Part shown: positions 35,476 to 45,331 of the stretch, in pieces
Layout of the letters: the number at the start of each line of letters is the position of its first letter
How positions within the stretch are numbered: position 1 is the first letter of the stretch
Source: Rhizobacter sp. Root1221
GTDB taxonomy: Bacteria > Pseudomonadota > Gammaproteobacteria > Burkholderiales > Burkholderiaceae_C
Assembly: GCF_001425785.1 (NCBI RefSeq)
Contig: NZ_LMDI01000018.1
Coordinates: 1 to 64,000 of the forward strand
Reading direction: 5' to 3'
DNA length: 64,000 bases
Made by a program: the position numbers and the translations under genes
Notes under the pieces: generated by a model
The model's input: the letters and a program-made list of their open reading frames with translations, nothing else
Databases searched by the model: none
Told to the model about the DNA's origin: nothing

Positions 35476-36462
35476 ATGAATCTTCGGCTCGCGGTATTCG
35501 ACGTGGCGGCAGCCCGACAACTGGGGCCGGCAGCCCGCCAGCGGCTTCTGCAGCTGGCCGGCTTCGGGGTGGAACCCACCGGGCTGACGGTGCGGCTGGC
35601 GCAAGGGGTGGCGGTGCTGGCCGCGGCGCTGGGCGGCCTCGGGCTGGTGATGTGGATCGCCGCCAACTGGGAGAGCCTCGGCCGGCTGGGCCGTTTTGCC
35701 CTGCTGCAAGGGGTGGTGGTGGCGATGGGTCTCGGGGCCTGGTGGCGGCCGGCGGCCCGGCCCGCGCTCGGCCTGCTGGCGCTGCTCGGCATCGGGGCGC
35801 TGTTTGCCTATTTCGGGCAAACCTATCAATCGGGCGCCGACCCCTGGCAGTTCTTTGCCGTCTGGGCCGCCCTCGGGCTGCCGCTGGCGCTCGGCGTGCG
35901 CAGCGACGTGGTGTGGGCGCCCTGGGTGCTGGTGGCGATGACCGGGGTGTCGCTGTGGACCCACGCCAACGCCGGCGACTTCCACTGGTGGCGCCAAGGC
36001 GAGATCGACACGACCCCCGTCTACCTCGCGGCCTGGGGCATGTCGATCCTGCTGGTGCTGGCACTCGGTCCGGTCTGGCGGCGCAAGACGGGGGCCGGGC
36101 CATGGGCCTTGCGCACGTCGGTGACGCTGGCTGTGGCGGCGATCACGTTCACCGCGCTCATCGGCCTGTTCGCCTCGCGGGTCGAACCGCTTTACGGGCT
36201 GGGTGTGCTGGTGGTTGGCGCCGCGGCACTGCTGCTGTCCTGGCGCGGCCACTTCGACATCTTTGCCCTCAGCGCCGTGGCCCTGGCCCTCGACACATTG
36301 CTGGTGTGCGGCCTGGCCAGATGGTTGTTCCAGGCCTTCCGGAACGAGGAGATCGCGCTGCTGCTGGTGACGGGGCTGGCGGCCGCCGGGCTGCTGGCGG
36401 CGTCGGTCCAGTGGGTGATGCGCGTGGCCCGCGCACATTCGGCCGCCGGGAGTGCGGCGTGA
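35476..36462 (+). CDS. DUF2157 domain membrane protein
   Basis: The protein has 328 residues. A cytoplasmic N-terminus with a short helical segment (about 1-45) precedes some ten hydrophobic segments. MWIAANWESLGRLGRFALLQ and ALFAYFGQTYQSGADPWQFF are typical of DUF2157. A strong AGGGAGGGGG precedes the ATG. It overlaps the next gene by 4 bp; the pair probably forms one membrane complex of unknown function. Confidence 0.88.
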   Translation: MNLRLAVFDVAAARQLGPAARQRLLQLAGFGVEPTGLTVRLAQGVAVLAAALGGLGLVMWIAANWESLGRLGRFALLQGVVVAMGLGAWWRPAARPALGLLALLGIGALFAYFGQTYQSGADPWQFFAVWAALGLPLALGVRSDVVWAPWVLVAMTGVSLWTHANAGDFHWWRQGEIDTTPVYLAAWGMSILLVLALGPVWRRKTGAGPWALRTSVTLAVAAITFTALIGLFASRVEPLYGLGVLVVGAAALLLSWRGHFDIFALSAVALALDTLLVCGLARWLFQAFRNEEIALLLVTGLAAAGLLAASVQWVMRVARAHSAAGSAA

Positions 36463-38054
36463 GCGCGCGCGAGCGCTGGGCCCGCGCGTTGAGTGATGCA
36501 GCCGGCGAGGGCTTGCTGGGCGGCGACCCCCTGGTGCCGCCGGAAGAGCGGCCGTGGCCGGTGGTGCTGCTCACGGCCTTCGGGGCGTGGCTGGCGGCCA
36601 TCCCGCTTTGCGGCTTTTTCGGCCTGCTGCTGGGCGGGCTGATCGAAGCGGGCGCCGGCTACCCGATCGGGGTGGCCTGCCTCGTCGCGGCGGTGGTGGT
36701 GCTGCGCGCGCGCGGGCTGCCGCTGTTCGTCGAGCAACTGGCCGTGCCCGGGCTGCTGGTGGGGGGCGGCCTGCTCGCCTTCGGCCTGTACGACGACATG
36801 CCCGACGAGCGACAGGCTTCGGCCGTGCTCGCCGCCGTGGCGATCGGGCTGGCCGTGGCGGTGCCGCGCGCCTGGTTGCGGGCGTGGCTCGGTTCGGTGG
36901 CGGCCGGCATGGTGGCCATGGCGCTGCTGCCGCCGGACGTGTGGTTCCGCGCCCGCGAGGGCGGCAACTTCTGGTGGGCCGTGCACGGGTTGCTGGTGGT
37001 GTGGCTGGTGGCACTCGCGGTGCAGCGCGCGATCGGATCGAAGGTGGCGCTGGCCGTTGAACCGCTGGCGGCCGGCTGGGTGCTGGTGGTGGTGGCCGGT
37101 TTGGCATTCCTGAGCGGCATGACCTTCCTGGTGGGGGGCGCCACCGGGCAACGGTTCTGGGGCGATGGCTGGCAGGGCGAAGCCCTGCTCGAGCGGGGGG
37201 TGTCGGTGGGGCTGGCGATGGCCGGGTTCGTCGGGCTCGCCCGGGTGTGGCCGTCCGCGCGCCGGCCGGTCTGGGCGCTCGCGGCGTTGGTGTGCGTGGC
37301 GCTGGCGGGGGCCATGAGCACCCTGGGTGGCCTGATGCTCGTGCTGGCCGTGTGCGCAGGCACGGGCCGCTGGCGGCTGGCCAGCGCGGCCGCCGTGGGC
37401 GTGGCCTGGGTCAACGGCGCGTACTACTACCGGCTCGACGTGGCCCTGGCCGACAAGGCACTCGTGCTCGTGGCCGCCGGTGCCCTGCTCGGTGCCATCG
37501 CCTGGTGGTCCGGGCCCCGGCGCACGCCGGCGGGGTCGGTGCCACCCGCGCCGCGTTTCGAGTTGCCGCCGGCCCTGGTGCCGATCGCGGTGGTGCTGTG
37601 CCTGCTGGTTGTCAACACCGGCATCTGGCAGAAGGAGGCCGTCATCGCGAACGGCCGCACCGTGCTCGTCGAGTTGGCACCCGTCGACCCGCGGTCCCTG
37701 GCCCAGGGCGACTACATGGCATTGAACTTCCGGCTGCCCGCCGTGGCGGCCGAGCCACGGCCGAGCGACCTGCCGCCCCACGTGGTGGTGCAGGTGGACG
37801 AACGCGGGGTGGCGCTGCCGCTGCGCATCGAGCTGGCCGGGGAGGAGGCGCCGGTGCTGGCCCCTGGCGAACTGCGCATCGAAATGACCGCCAAGGACGG
37901 CCGCTGGGTGCTGGTCACCGACGCGTGGTTCTTCAAGGAAGGGGATGCCGAGCGGTTCGCCGAGGCCCGGTACGGCGAGTTCCGCATCACGGCCGACGGC
38001 GATGCCGTCCTGGTCGGCTTGAGAGACACTCGGCTGGTCCCCATTCCGCCCTGA
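36459..38054 (+). CDS. DUF4401-GDYXXLXY fusion membrane protein
   Basis: The 531-residue protein starts at a GTG overlapping the DUF2157 stop. The first part (about 1-350) has ten or so membrane segments (FLVGGATGQRFWGDGWQGEA, AYYYRLDVALADKALVLV) typical of DUF4401. After a linker and one more helix (PIAVVLCLLVVNTGIWQKEA), the C-terminal 160 residues form a soluble GDYXXLXY domain named by its motif, here QGDYMALNF. These two domains are usually separate neighbouring genes, so this is a fusion. Function unknown; topology puts the GDY domain on the periplasmic side if the last helix exits outward. Confidence 0.85.
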   Translation: MSARERWARALSDAAGEGLLGGDPLVPPEERPWPVVLLTAFGAWLAAIPLCGFFGLLLGGLIEAGAGYPIGVACLVAAVVVLRARGLPLFVEQLAVPGLLVGGGLLAFGLYDDMPDERQASAVLAAVAIGLAVAVPRAWLRAWLGSVAAGMVAMALLPPDVWFRAREGGNFWWAVHGLLVVWLVALAVQRAIGSKVALAVEPLAAGWVLVVVAGLAFLSGMTFLVGGATGQRFWGDGWQGEALLERGVSVGLAMAGFVGLARVWPSARRPVWALAALVCVALAGAMSTLGGLMLVLAVCAGTGRWRLASAAAVGVAWVNGAYYYRLDVALADKALVLVAAGALLGAIAWWSGPRRTPAGSVPPAPRFELPPALVPIAVVLCLLVVNTGIWQKEAVIANGRTVLVELAPVDPRSLAQGDYMALNFRLPAVAAEPRPSDLPPHVVVQVDERGVALPLRIELAGEEAPVLAPGELRIEMTAKDGRWVLVTDAWFFKEGDAERFAEARYGEFRITADGDAVLVGLRDTRLVPIPP

Positions 38055-38064
38055 GAAAGCCACC

Positions 38065-38832
38065 ATGCCCGCCACCACGGATGCCTTGATCGACGCCTTG
38101 CTTGCCGCCCGCCGCGACCGGATTCCCGCGGCCGTTGCCCCGTTCGCGCAGCTGCTGCGCACCGCCGACGATGCCTACCTCGTGCAGGCCGCGGTGGCCA
38201 ATGAACTGGGCTGGCACGGAGATGCGCCACCCCGGCACTGGAAATCAGGCGGTGCCTCGCGCACGGCCACGATGGGCCATTCGGCCCTGCCGCCGGCTGG
38301 CGTGTGGTCCAGCCCGGCCCAGTTGAACTCGTGGCCGTTCCGGCTCGGGGGCATCGAGGCCGAGATCGCGCTGCGCCTGGGCCGGGACGTCGACGCGGCG
38401 CTGGCCGCCACGCTCGACATGGACCGCGCATCCGGCCTGATCAACGCCATGGCCGTCTCCATCGAACTGGTCGACTCGCGCTGGGACGAAGGTTTCGCGG
38501 CCCCCGCCTTCCTGCGCCTGGCTGACCTGCAGTCCCACGGGGCGCTGGTGCTGGGCGACTGGGTGCCCTACGAACGCCGCGACTGGCTCGCCCAGCGGTG
38601 CGAGGTCACCATCGGCGGGCAGCCTCCGCGCACCTACGTGGGCACCCACACCTGTGCGGACCCGGCGTGGGTGCTGCCCGACTGGCTGCGCCACGCCACC
38701 CAGGACGGCCAGGTGGTGCCGGCCGGCACGGTGGTGACCACCGGCACCTGGTGCGGCCTGCTGACCGGGCACGCCGGGGAGCTGGTGACTGTGGTGTTCG
38801 ACGGCGTGGGGTCCGCCAGCATCGCGCTTTGA
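38065..38832 (+). CDS. Fumarylacetoacetate hydrolase-family protein (2-keto-4-pentenoate hydratase-like)
   Basis: The 255-residue protein is of the MhpD/hydratase branch. The metal-binding carboxylates appear in GGIEAEIALRLGRD (E-x-E), with a further acidic cluster near SIELVDSRWDE, and the C-terminal GTVVTTGTWCGLLTG matches the family's VTTGT loop. It would hydrate or decarboxylate 2-keto acids in aromatic catabolism, but no such pathway genes are nearby. It follows the membrane pair by 10 bp. Confidence 0.82.
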   Translation: MPATTDALIDALLAARRDRIPAAVAPFAQLLRTADDAYLVQAAVANELGWHGDAPPRHWKSGGASRTATMGHSALPPAGVWSSPAQLNSWPFRLGGIEAEIALRLGRDVDAALAATLDMDRASGLINAMAVSIELVDSRWDEGFAAPAFLRLADLQSHGALVLGDWVPYERRDWLAQRCEVTIGGQPPRTYVGTHTCADPAWVLPDWLRHATQDGQVVPAGTVVTTGTWCGLLTGHAGELVTVVFDGVGSASIAL

Positions 38833-39052
38833 CGGGGGCCCCCGTGGGGGCAAGGAACTCGGGCCGCCCGGCGTTTCCTCGAGCCACACCACTTAAGCAT
38901 ATGCCGCGACGGTCTTTGTGCAGGGCAGGCGGCTGGGCGACACTGGCCAAATCCCCCCAGGCCGCGCGCGCCTGCCGGCCCTTCGGGCCCCGGCACCGGT
39001 TATGCTCGCGGGTTGGCCTTCGGGCCATCTTTCTTGTCCCCTTGCCACGACC

Positions 39053-39826
39053 ATGAGCAATTTCTACGAAGCCAAAGTCCTGACCGTTCACCACTGGACC
39101 GACCGGCAGTTCTCGTTCACGACCACCCGTGACCCGGGCTTTCGCTTCCAGAGCGGCCAGTTCACGATGATCGGCCTCAACGTCGACGGCAAGCCGCTGC
39201 TGCGCGCCTACAGCGTCGTCAGCCCGCACTGGCATGAAGAACTCGAATTCCTGAGCATCAAGGTGCCCGAGGGCCCGCTCACGTCGCGCCTGCAGCACCT
39301 GCAGGTGGGCGACACGGTGCTGGTCGGCCGCAAGGCCTCCGGCACGCTGCTCACGCAGAACCTGCTGCCGGGGAAGAACCTGTACCTGCTCTCCACCGGC
39401 ACCGGCCTCGCCCCGTTCATGGCCATGATCCGCGACCCCGAGGTGTACGACCTGTACGAGAAGGTCATCCTCGTGCACGGCTGCCGCCAAGTCAACGAAC
39501 TGGCCTACGACAAGGTCATCACCGAAGAGCTGCCGGCCAACGAGTTCTTCGGCGAGCAGGTCCAGGAAAAGCTGCTGTACTACCCCACGGTGACCCGTGA
39601 GGCGTTCCGCAACCGGGGCCGCATCCCCGTGCTGCTCGAATCCGGCAAGATGCCGGCCGACCTGGGCCTGCCCCCGGTCAGCATCGAGAACGACCGCTTC
39701 ATGCTCTGCGGCAGCCCGGAAATGCTGCGCGACACCCGCGTCTACTTCGAGAAGCTGGGCATGAAGGAAGGCAACATGAGCACGCCGGGCCACTTCGTGA
39801 TCGAGCGCGCGTTCGTCGAGAAGTGA
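39053..39826 (+). CDS. fpr: Ferredoxin/flavodoxin-NADP+ reductase
   Basis: This 257-residue FAD enzyme exchanges electrons between NADPH and ferredoxin or flavodoxin. FAD-binding RAYSVVSPHWHEELEF (R-x-Y-S), NADP-binding STGTGLAPFMAMI and MLCGSPEMLRDT are present, and the short C-terminus ends with an aromatic-containing tail (HFVIERAFVEK), as in the bacterial Fpr subclass. An intrinsic terminator follows at 39871. The 220-bp region before it contains small hairpins, one with a TTCG loop just upstream of the start. Confidence 0.94.
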   Translation: MSNFYEAKVLTVHHWTDRQFSFTTTRDPGFRFQSGQFTMIGLNVDGKPLLRAYSVVSPHWHEELEFLSIKVPEGPLTSRLQHLQVGDTVLVGRKASGTLLTQNLLPGKNLYLLSTGTGLAPFMAMIRDPEVYDLYEKVILVHGCRQVNELAYDKVITEELPANEFFGEQVQEKLLYYPTVTREAFRNRGRIPVLLESGKMPADLGLPPVSIENDRFMLCGSPEMLRDTRVYFEKLGMKEGNMSTPGHFVIERAFVEK

Positions 39827-39870
39827 TGCGCGCACGGGGGGTCTGAAGACAACCCATCGAATCAGTGACC

Positions 39871-39897
39871 AGGCGCCAGAGACGCTGGCTCCTTTTT
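39871..39897 (+). terminator. Rho-independent terminator after fpr
   Basis: AGGCGCCAG (39871-39879) pairs with CTGGCTCCT (39885-39893) with one internal mismatch. The loop is AGACG and a run of five T follows. It ends the fpr transcript and lies 63 bp from the convergent LacI-type gene. Confidence 0.85.
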
Positions 39898-39959
39898 ACA
39901 GGGCGAATCTCTGACGCACAGGTCCCGCCCGGGCCGCGTGGGTGCACGGACATGCCGGC

Positions 39960-40970
39960 TCAGTGGCGATTCGGTGGTGCCGTCGATTCCCGCACGATCA
40001 GCTCGGTGGGCAGCGTGACCTGAGAGCAGGCCGCGTCGAGCCCGGCCAGCAGCGCCAGCAAGGTGTTGACGGCCGAGCGCCCGAGTTCCTCGATCGGCTG
40101 CCGCACGGTGGTCAGCGCAGGGTGCACCTGGGCCGCGGCGGGCAGGTCGTCGAACCCCACCACCGAGATGTCTTCGGGCACCTTGATGCCGTGCGACTGC
40201 AAGGCAGTGAGCACGCCGAACGCGCTCACGTCGTTGCTCGCGAACACGGCCGTCGGACGCCTGCGTTTCATCTTCGCGATGCTCTCGCCGGCCGTGCGGC
40301 CGCCGGCCAGCGTGTGATGCCCTTGCAGCACCAGCGCCTCCAGGCCCAGGATGGCCACCGCATCGTCGTAGGCACGGTGCCGCTGACGGGCCGATTCGAG
40401 CTTCTCCTCGCCCGCCACGAAGGCGATGCGCTTGTGGCCCAGCTCGGCCAGGTAGGCCAGGGCCTTGCGCGCACCGCCGTAGTCGTCGGCCCCGATCGAC
40501 ACGAAGCCGGTGTGCTCGCTGGGCGTGTCGATGGTGACGACCGGCACCTGCCCCTGCGACAGCGTCTCCATGAAACCCTGCTCGTAGGGCAGCACCGCAA
40601 TCACGCCGTCGGTGAATTGCTGCAGCAGCTTGGGGACGTTGCCCGTGGGGCGGCGGTCGCGGTCGACCAGCGAATAGATCAGCACTTCGGTGGCCGCCGC
40701 CGCCGCCGCACGGACCACACCCGCCACCACGCTGCTGTTGTAGGGCTTGTCGAGGTCGGTCACCAGCACGCCGAGCACACGGCTCTGGCCGGTGGAAAGC
40801 TTCTGCGCCATGCGGTTGGGCGCATAGCCCAGTTGGGACGCGAGCAGCTGCACCTTGGCACGGGTGGCGTCGGACACGCCGTGCTGGTTGTTGATCGCTC
40901 GCGAGGCGGTCATCGTGGAAACCCCCGCAGCCGCTGCGAGTTCAGCGAGGGTGGGCGCCTTACGGTTCAT
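39960..40970 (-). CDS. LacI-family regulator of the adjacent sugar operon
   Basis: The protein has 336 residues. LAELAAAAGVSTMTASRAIN is the LacI helix-turn-helix (GntR/GalR-like subgroup) and YAPNRMAQKLSTGQS the hinge. The sugar-binding core ends GFDDLPAAAQVHPALTTVRQP. It is divergent from the sugar ABC/GH42 operon, and a perfect 18-bp palindrome with central CG lies at 41055. It most likely represses that operon until a galactoside or derivative binds. ATG 40970 is preferred; a GTG at 41018 would add 16 residues. Confidence 0.94.
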   Translation of the reverse strand: MNRKAPTLAELAAAAGVSTMTASRAINNQHGVSDATRAKVQLLASQLGYAPNRMAQKLSTGQSRVLGVLVTDLDKPYNSSVVAGVVRAAAAAATEVLIYSLVDRDRRPTGNVPKLLQQFTDGVIAVLPYEQGFMETLSQGQVPVVTIDTPSEHTGFVSIGADDYGGARKALAYLAELGHKRIAFVAGEEKLESARQRHRAYDDAVAILGLEALVLQGHHTLAGGRTAGESIAKMKRRRPTAVFASNDVSAFGVLTALQSHGIKVPEDISVVGFDDLPAAAQVHPALTTVRQPIEELGRSAVNTLLALLAGLDAACSQVTLPTELIVRESTAPPNRH

Positions 40971-41054
40971 GGTGGTCGTTTGAGAGAGACGCGAGAGCAT
41001 ACGTTCGAAAGCATCCACTACCGTTAGCTAGGGTTTATCTTGATGTGATGATTA

Positions 41055-41072
41055 AACGTTAGCGCTAACGTT
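41055..41072. promoter_or_regulatory. LacI-family operator
   Basis: AACGTTAGCGCTAACGTT is a perfect 18-bp palindrome with the central CG typical of LacI/GalR operators. It lies 31 bp before the sugar-binding-protein gene. A half-site-like CGTTAGCTA occurs near 41022. It is the probable target of the LacI-type regulator encoded next door. Confidence 0.75.
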
Positions 41073-41102
41073 ACAACTTGGCAAACGCACGCAGGAGACA
41101 CC

Positions 41103-42374
41103 ATGACCCCCAGCCATCGCCCCACCCGCCGCCAGATCGTCCAGATGGGCGGTGCCGCACTGGCTTCCGCCGCCGCGGGCGGGCTGAGCTTCCCGGCCAT
41201 CGGCCAGAACAAGGCCAGGACGCTGACGCTGATCTCCGAGCGCTCCAATGCCAACACGCGTGCGGCACTGGCCGCCATCGCGGCGGCCTTCGAGAAACAG
41301 GCCGGCGCCACCGTGACCATCAACAACATGGACCACGAAGCGCACAAGACGGCCATTCGCAACTACCTGGTGACCAGCCCGCCGGACATCTGCTTCTGGT
41401 TCTCGGGCAACCGCATGCGCTCGTTCGTCAAGCGCGGCCTGTTCGACGACATCTCCGACCTGGTCGAGCGCGAGAAGTACAAGGACGCGCTGGGTTATGC
41501 CGCCAGCGCCGTCACCGTCGACGGCAAGCAGTGGGGTTTGCCGCTGGAAGCGTTGCCCTGGGGCATGTTCTACCGCAAGGACGTGTTCGCCGAGAAGGGC
41601 CTGAGCGTGCCGCGCACGTTCGAACAGTTCAAGGCCATGGGCGTGAAGGCGAAGGCCGCGGGCCTGGTGCCCATCGCGATGGGCACCAAGGAGCTGTGGC
41701 CCGCCGCAGGCTGGTTCGACCACATGAACCTGCGCATCAACGGGCTGGACCGCCACCTTGCGCTGATGAACGGCGAGATGAGCTACCTCGACCCGGCGCT
41801 GGCGCCAGTGTTCGACCGCTGGGAAGAGCTGATCCGCGCGGGCATGTTCCTGCCCAATGGCACCTCCTACGGCTGGCAGCAGGCCGGGGCTTTCCTGGTG
41901 CAGAAGAAGGCCGCGATGATGGACCTGGGGCCGTTCATCGCCGGCGTGTTCCCGCCCGAAGAGAAAGCGCAGATCGGCTTCGCCGCCTTCCCCGAGATCG
42001 TGCCCGGCGTCGGGCCCTACGAAGACATCGCCTACAACTCGGTGCACATCCCTGCCAAGGCGGCCAACAAGGCGCTGGCGCGCGAGTTCCTGGCGTTCTT
42101 CTACCGGCCCGACAACCTGGCGGCGTTCCTGAAGTCCGAGTCGGGCCTGACGCCGCGCACCGACATGAAGGTGGAACCCGATCCGCTGCTGGACCAGGTG
42201 CGTTCCGAGTTCAAGGGCGTGAAGGGCACCGCGCAGTACTACGACCGCGACACCGACCCCGACATGGCGCAGGCCGGCCTCAACGCCTTCCAGGAGTTCA
42301 GCGCGGCGCCGGAGCGGCGCAAGCAGATCCTCGAGCGGCTGGAAACCACCCGCAAGCGCATCTTCAAGGCCTGA
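41103..42374 (+). CDS. Sugar ABC transporter substrate-binding protein (Tat signal)
   Basis: The 423-residue family-1 extracellular sugar-binding protein has an N-terminal twin-arginine signal (TRRQIVQMGGAALASAAAGG), so it is exported folded. The fold is evident from LISERSNANTRAALAAIAAAFEKQ, PPDICFWFSGNRMRSFVKRG and GLPLEALPWGMFYRKDVF. It is the first gene of a five-gene operon ending with a GH42 beta-galactosidase, so the ligand is probably a galactoside or galacto-oligosaccharide. Confidence 0.93.
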   Translation: MTPSHRPTRRQIVQMGGAALASAAAGGLSFPAIGQNKARTLTLISERSNANTRAALAAIAAAFEKQAGATVTINNMDHEAHKTAIRNYLVTSPPDICFWFSGNRMRSFVKRGLFDDISDLVEREKYKDALGYAASAVTVDGKQWGLPLEALPWGMFYRKDVFAEKGLSVPRTFEQFKAMGVKAKAAGLVPIAMGTKELWPAAGWFDHMNLRINGLDRHLALMNGEMSYLDPALAPVFDRWEELIRAGMFLPNGTSYGWQQAGAFLVQKKAAMMDLGPFIAGVFPPEEKAQIGFAAFPEIVPGVGPYEDIAYNSVHIPAKAANKALAREFLAFFYRPDNLAAFLKSESGLTPRTDMKVEPDPLLDQVRSEFKGVKGTAQYYDRDTDPDMAQAGLNAFQEFSAAPERRKQILERLETTRKRIFKA

Positions 42375-42387
42375 GCTCGTCTTCACC

Positions 42388-43263
42388 ATGAGCTTCTGGC
42401 GCCGCCATCGCGCGTGGCTGTACCCCGTGATCTTCCTGCTGCCGGGCGTCGCGGTGTTCGGCACGATCATCGTCGCCTCCGCGCTCGAGAGCCTGTGGGT
42501 CAGCCTGCACAGCTGGGACGGCATGGGCCCCAAGACCTGGGTCGGGTTGGCCAACTTCCGCGAGCTGCTGGACGACCCGCAGTTCTACACCTCGCTGAAG
42601 AACAACCTGATCTGGGTGCTGATGTTCCTGCTGGCGCCCGCGCTCGGCCTGGCGATCGCGCTGGGCGTCAACCAGCCGATCCGCGGCATTCGCCTGGTGA
42701 AGTCGCTGTTCTTCGTGCCGCTGGTGCTCGCGCCGGCCGCGGTGGGCGTGATCTTCGTGTGGTTCTACGACCCGAGCTTCGGCCTGCTGGCCAAGCTCTA
42801 CGGCCTGGCCGGTGCGACGCCGCCCGCCTTGCTGTCCGACGAGCGGCTGGTGACCTTTGCCGTGGTCGGCGCGGCACTGTGGCCGCAGGTGGCCTTCTGC
42901 ATGATCCTGTTCCTGGCGGGCCTCAGCAACATCGACGAGTCGGTGCTGAGCGCCGCGCGGGTGGACGGCGCACGCGGCTGGCGGATGCTCGTCCACATCG
43001 TGCTGCCGCAGCTGTCGCAGGTGAACTTCCTCGCCATCGCGGTGAGCGTGATCGGTGCACTGCGCTCCTTCGACATCATCGCGGTGATGACGCAGGGCGG
43101 GCCCTTCGGCTCATCGGCCACGCTCGCGTACCAGATGTACGAGCAGTCGATCTTTTCGTACCGCTTCGGCTACGGCGCGGCCATCGCCACGGTGCTGTTT
43201 GGCGGGGTGGCAGTGTTCATCGCCTGGTACCTGCACCGCCTGCTGCGCAGCGAGAGGATCTGA
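42388..43263 (+). CDS. Sugar ABC transporter permease (MalF-like)
   Basis: The 291-residue inner-membrane protein has six hydrophobic helices and the BPD permease EAA motif SAARVDGARGWRMLVHIVLPQL near the cytoplasmic loop. It follows the binding protein by 13 bp and precedes its partner permease by 4 bp. Confidence 0.93.
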   Translation: MSFWRRHRAWLYPVIFLLPGVAVFGTIIVASALESLWVSLHSWDGMGPKTWVGLANFRELLDDPQFYTSLKNNLIWVLMFLLAPALGLAIALGVNQPIRGIRLVKSLFFVPLVLAPAAVGVIFVWFYDPSFGLLAKLYGLAGATPPALLSDERLVTFAVVGAALWPQVAFCMILFLAGLSNIDESVLSAARVDGARGWRMLVHIVLPQLSQVNFLAIAVSVIGALRSFDIIAVMTQGGPFGSSATLAYQMYEQSIFSYRFGYGAAIATVLFGGVAVFIAWYLHRLLRSERI

Positions 43264-43267
43264 ACCC

Positions 43268-44119
43268 ATGTACCCGCGTCCCATTCCCGAATCGGCGCTG
43301 CTGCAGCGGCGGCTGTACATGGCGGTCCTCGGCCTCGCGCTGCTGGTCTGGCTGCTGCCGCTGATCGCAGTGACGATGACCTCGTTCCGCTCCACGCAGG
43401 ACATCATGAGCGGCAACTACTGGGGCTGGCCCGTCGCACCCACGCTCATCGGCAACTATGCACAGGTCTTCACGCAGACGCCGATGGCCAGGTTCTTCGG
43501 CAACAGCCTGGTCATCACCATTCCGTCGGTGCTGTTGGTCCTGGTGCTCAGCACCCTGAACGGCTTCGTGCTGTCGCGCTACCGCTTTCGCGGTGCCACG
43601 CTGCTCTTTGCCGTGTTCGTCGGCGGCAACTTCCTGCCGCACCAGATCCTGATGATCCCGGTGCGCGACCTGATGGTGAAGGCCGGCCTGTACGACACCT
43701 TCTATGCGCTGATCCTGTTCCACGTGGCCTTCCAGACCGGCTTCGCCACCTTGTTCATGCGCAACTTCATCGCCTCGCTGCCGGGCGAGCTGTTCGATGC
43801 CGCGCGGGCCGAAGGTGTGTCGCCGCCGAAGGTGCTCTGGTACATCGTCGTGCCGCTCCTGCGCCCCGCGCTGGCGGCGCTCGCGGTGCTGACCTTCACC
43901 TTCATCTGGAACGACTACTTCTGGGCCGTGGTGCTGACGCAGAGCGACAGCGTCAAGCCCGTGACCGCCGGGCTGGCCAACCTCAAGGGCGAGTGGCTCT
44001 CGGCCTGGAACGTCGTGGCTGCAGCCACCATGATCGCGGCGATTCCGCCCGTCGCGATGTTCTTCCTGATGCAGCGGCACTTCATCGCCGGCCTGACCGC
44101 GGGCGCGGTCAAGGGCTGA
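43268..44119 (+). CDS. Sugar ABC transporter permease (MalG-like)
   Basis: The 283-residue partner permease has six hydrophobic helices. Its EAA loop is FDAARAEGVSPPKVLWYIVVPLLRP and the C-terminal FFLMQRHFIAGLTAGAVKG is the standard MalG-type ending. It pairs with the upstream permease to form the channel. Confidence 0.93.
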   Translation: MYPRPIPESALLQRRLYMAVLGLALLVWLLPLIAVTMTSFRSTQDIMSGNYWGWPVAPTLIGNYAQVFTQTPMARFFGNSLVITIPSVLLVLVLSTLNGFVLSRYRFRGATLLFAVFVGGNFLPHQILMIPVRDLMVKAGLYDTFYALILFHVAFQTGFATLFMRNFIASLPGELFDAARAEGVSPPKVLWYIVVPLLRPALAALAVLTFTFIWNDYFWAVVLTQSDSVKPVTAGLANLKGEWLSAWNVVAAATMIAAIPPVAMFFLMQRHFIAGLTAGAVKG

Positions 44120-44163
44120 ACCCGCCGATCGGCCTGCCAGCGGCCCAAACCAGCAACCCCACC

Positions 44164-45309
<1,146 letters not shown>

Positions 45310-45331
45310 ACCGTCCCTTCCTGAGCCGAGC

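Noticed and set aside
36192-38162. 656-codon minus-strand frame opposite the DUF4401 fusion gene
   Set aside because: Gln/His/Arg-rich shadow with no recognisable domain.
38832-38845. 14-bp palindrome ACGGGGGCCCCCGT as a terminator after the hydratase gene
   Set aside because: No loop and no T-tract; it is as easily a composition effect.
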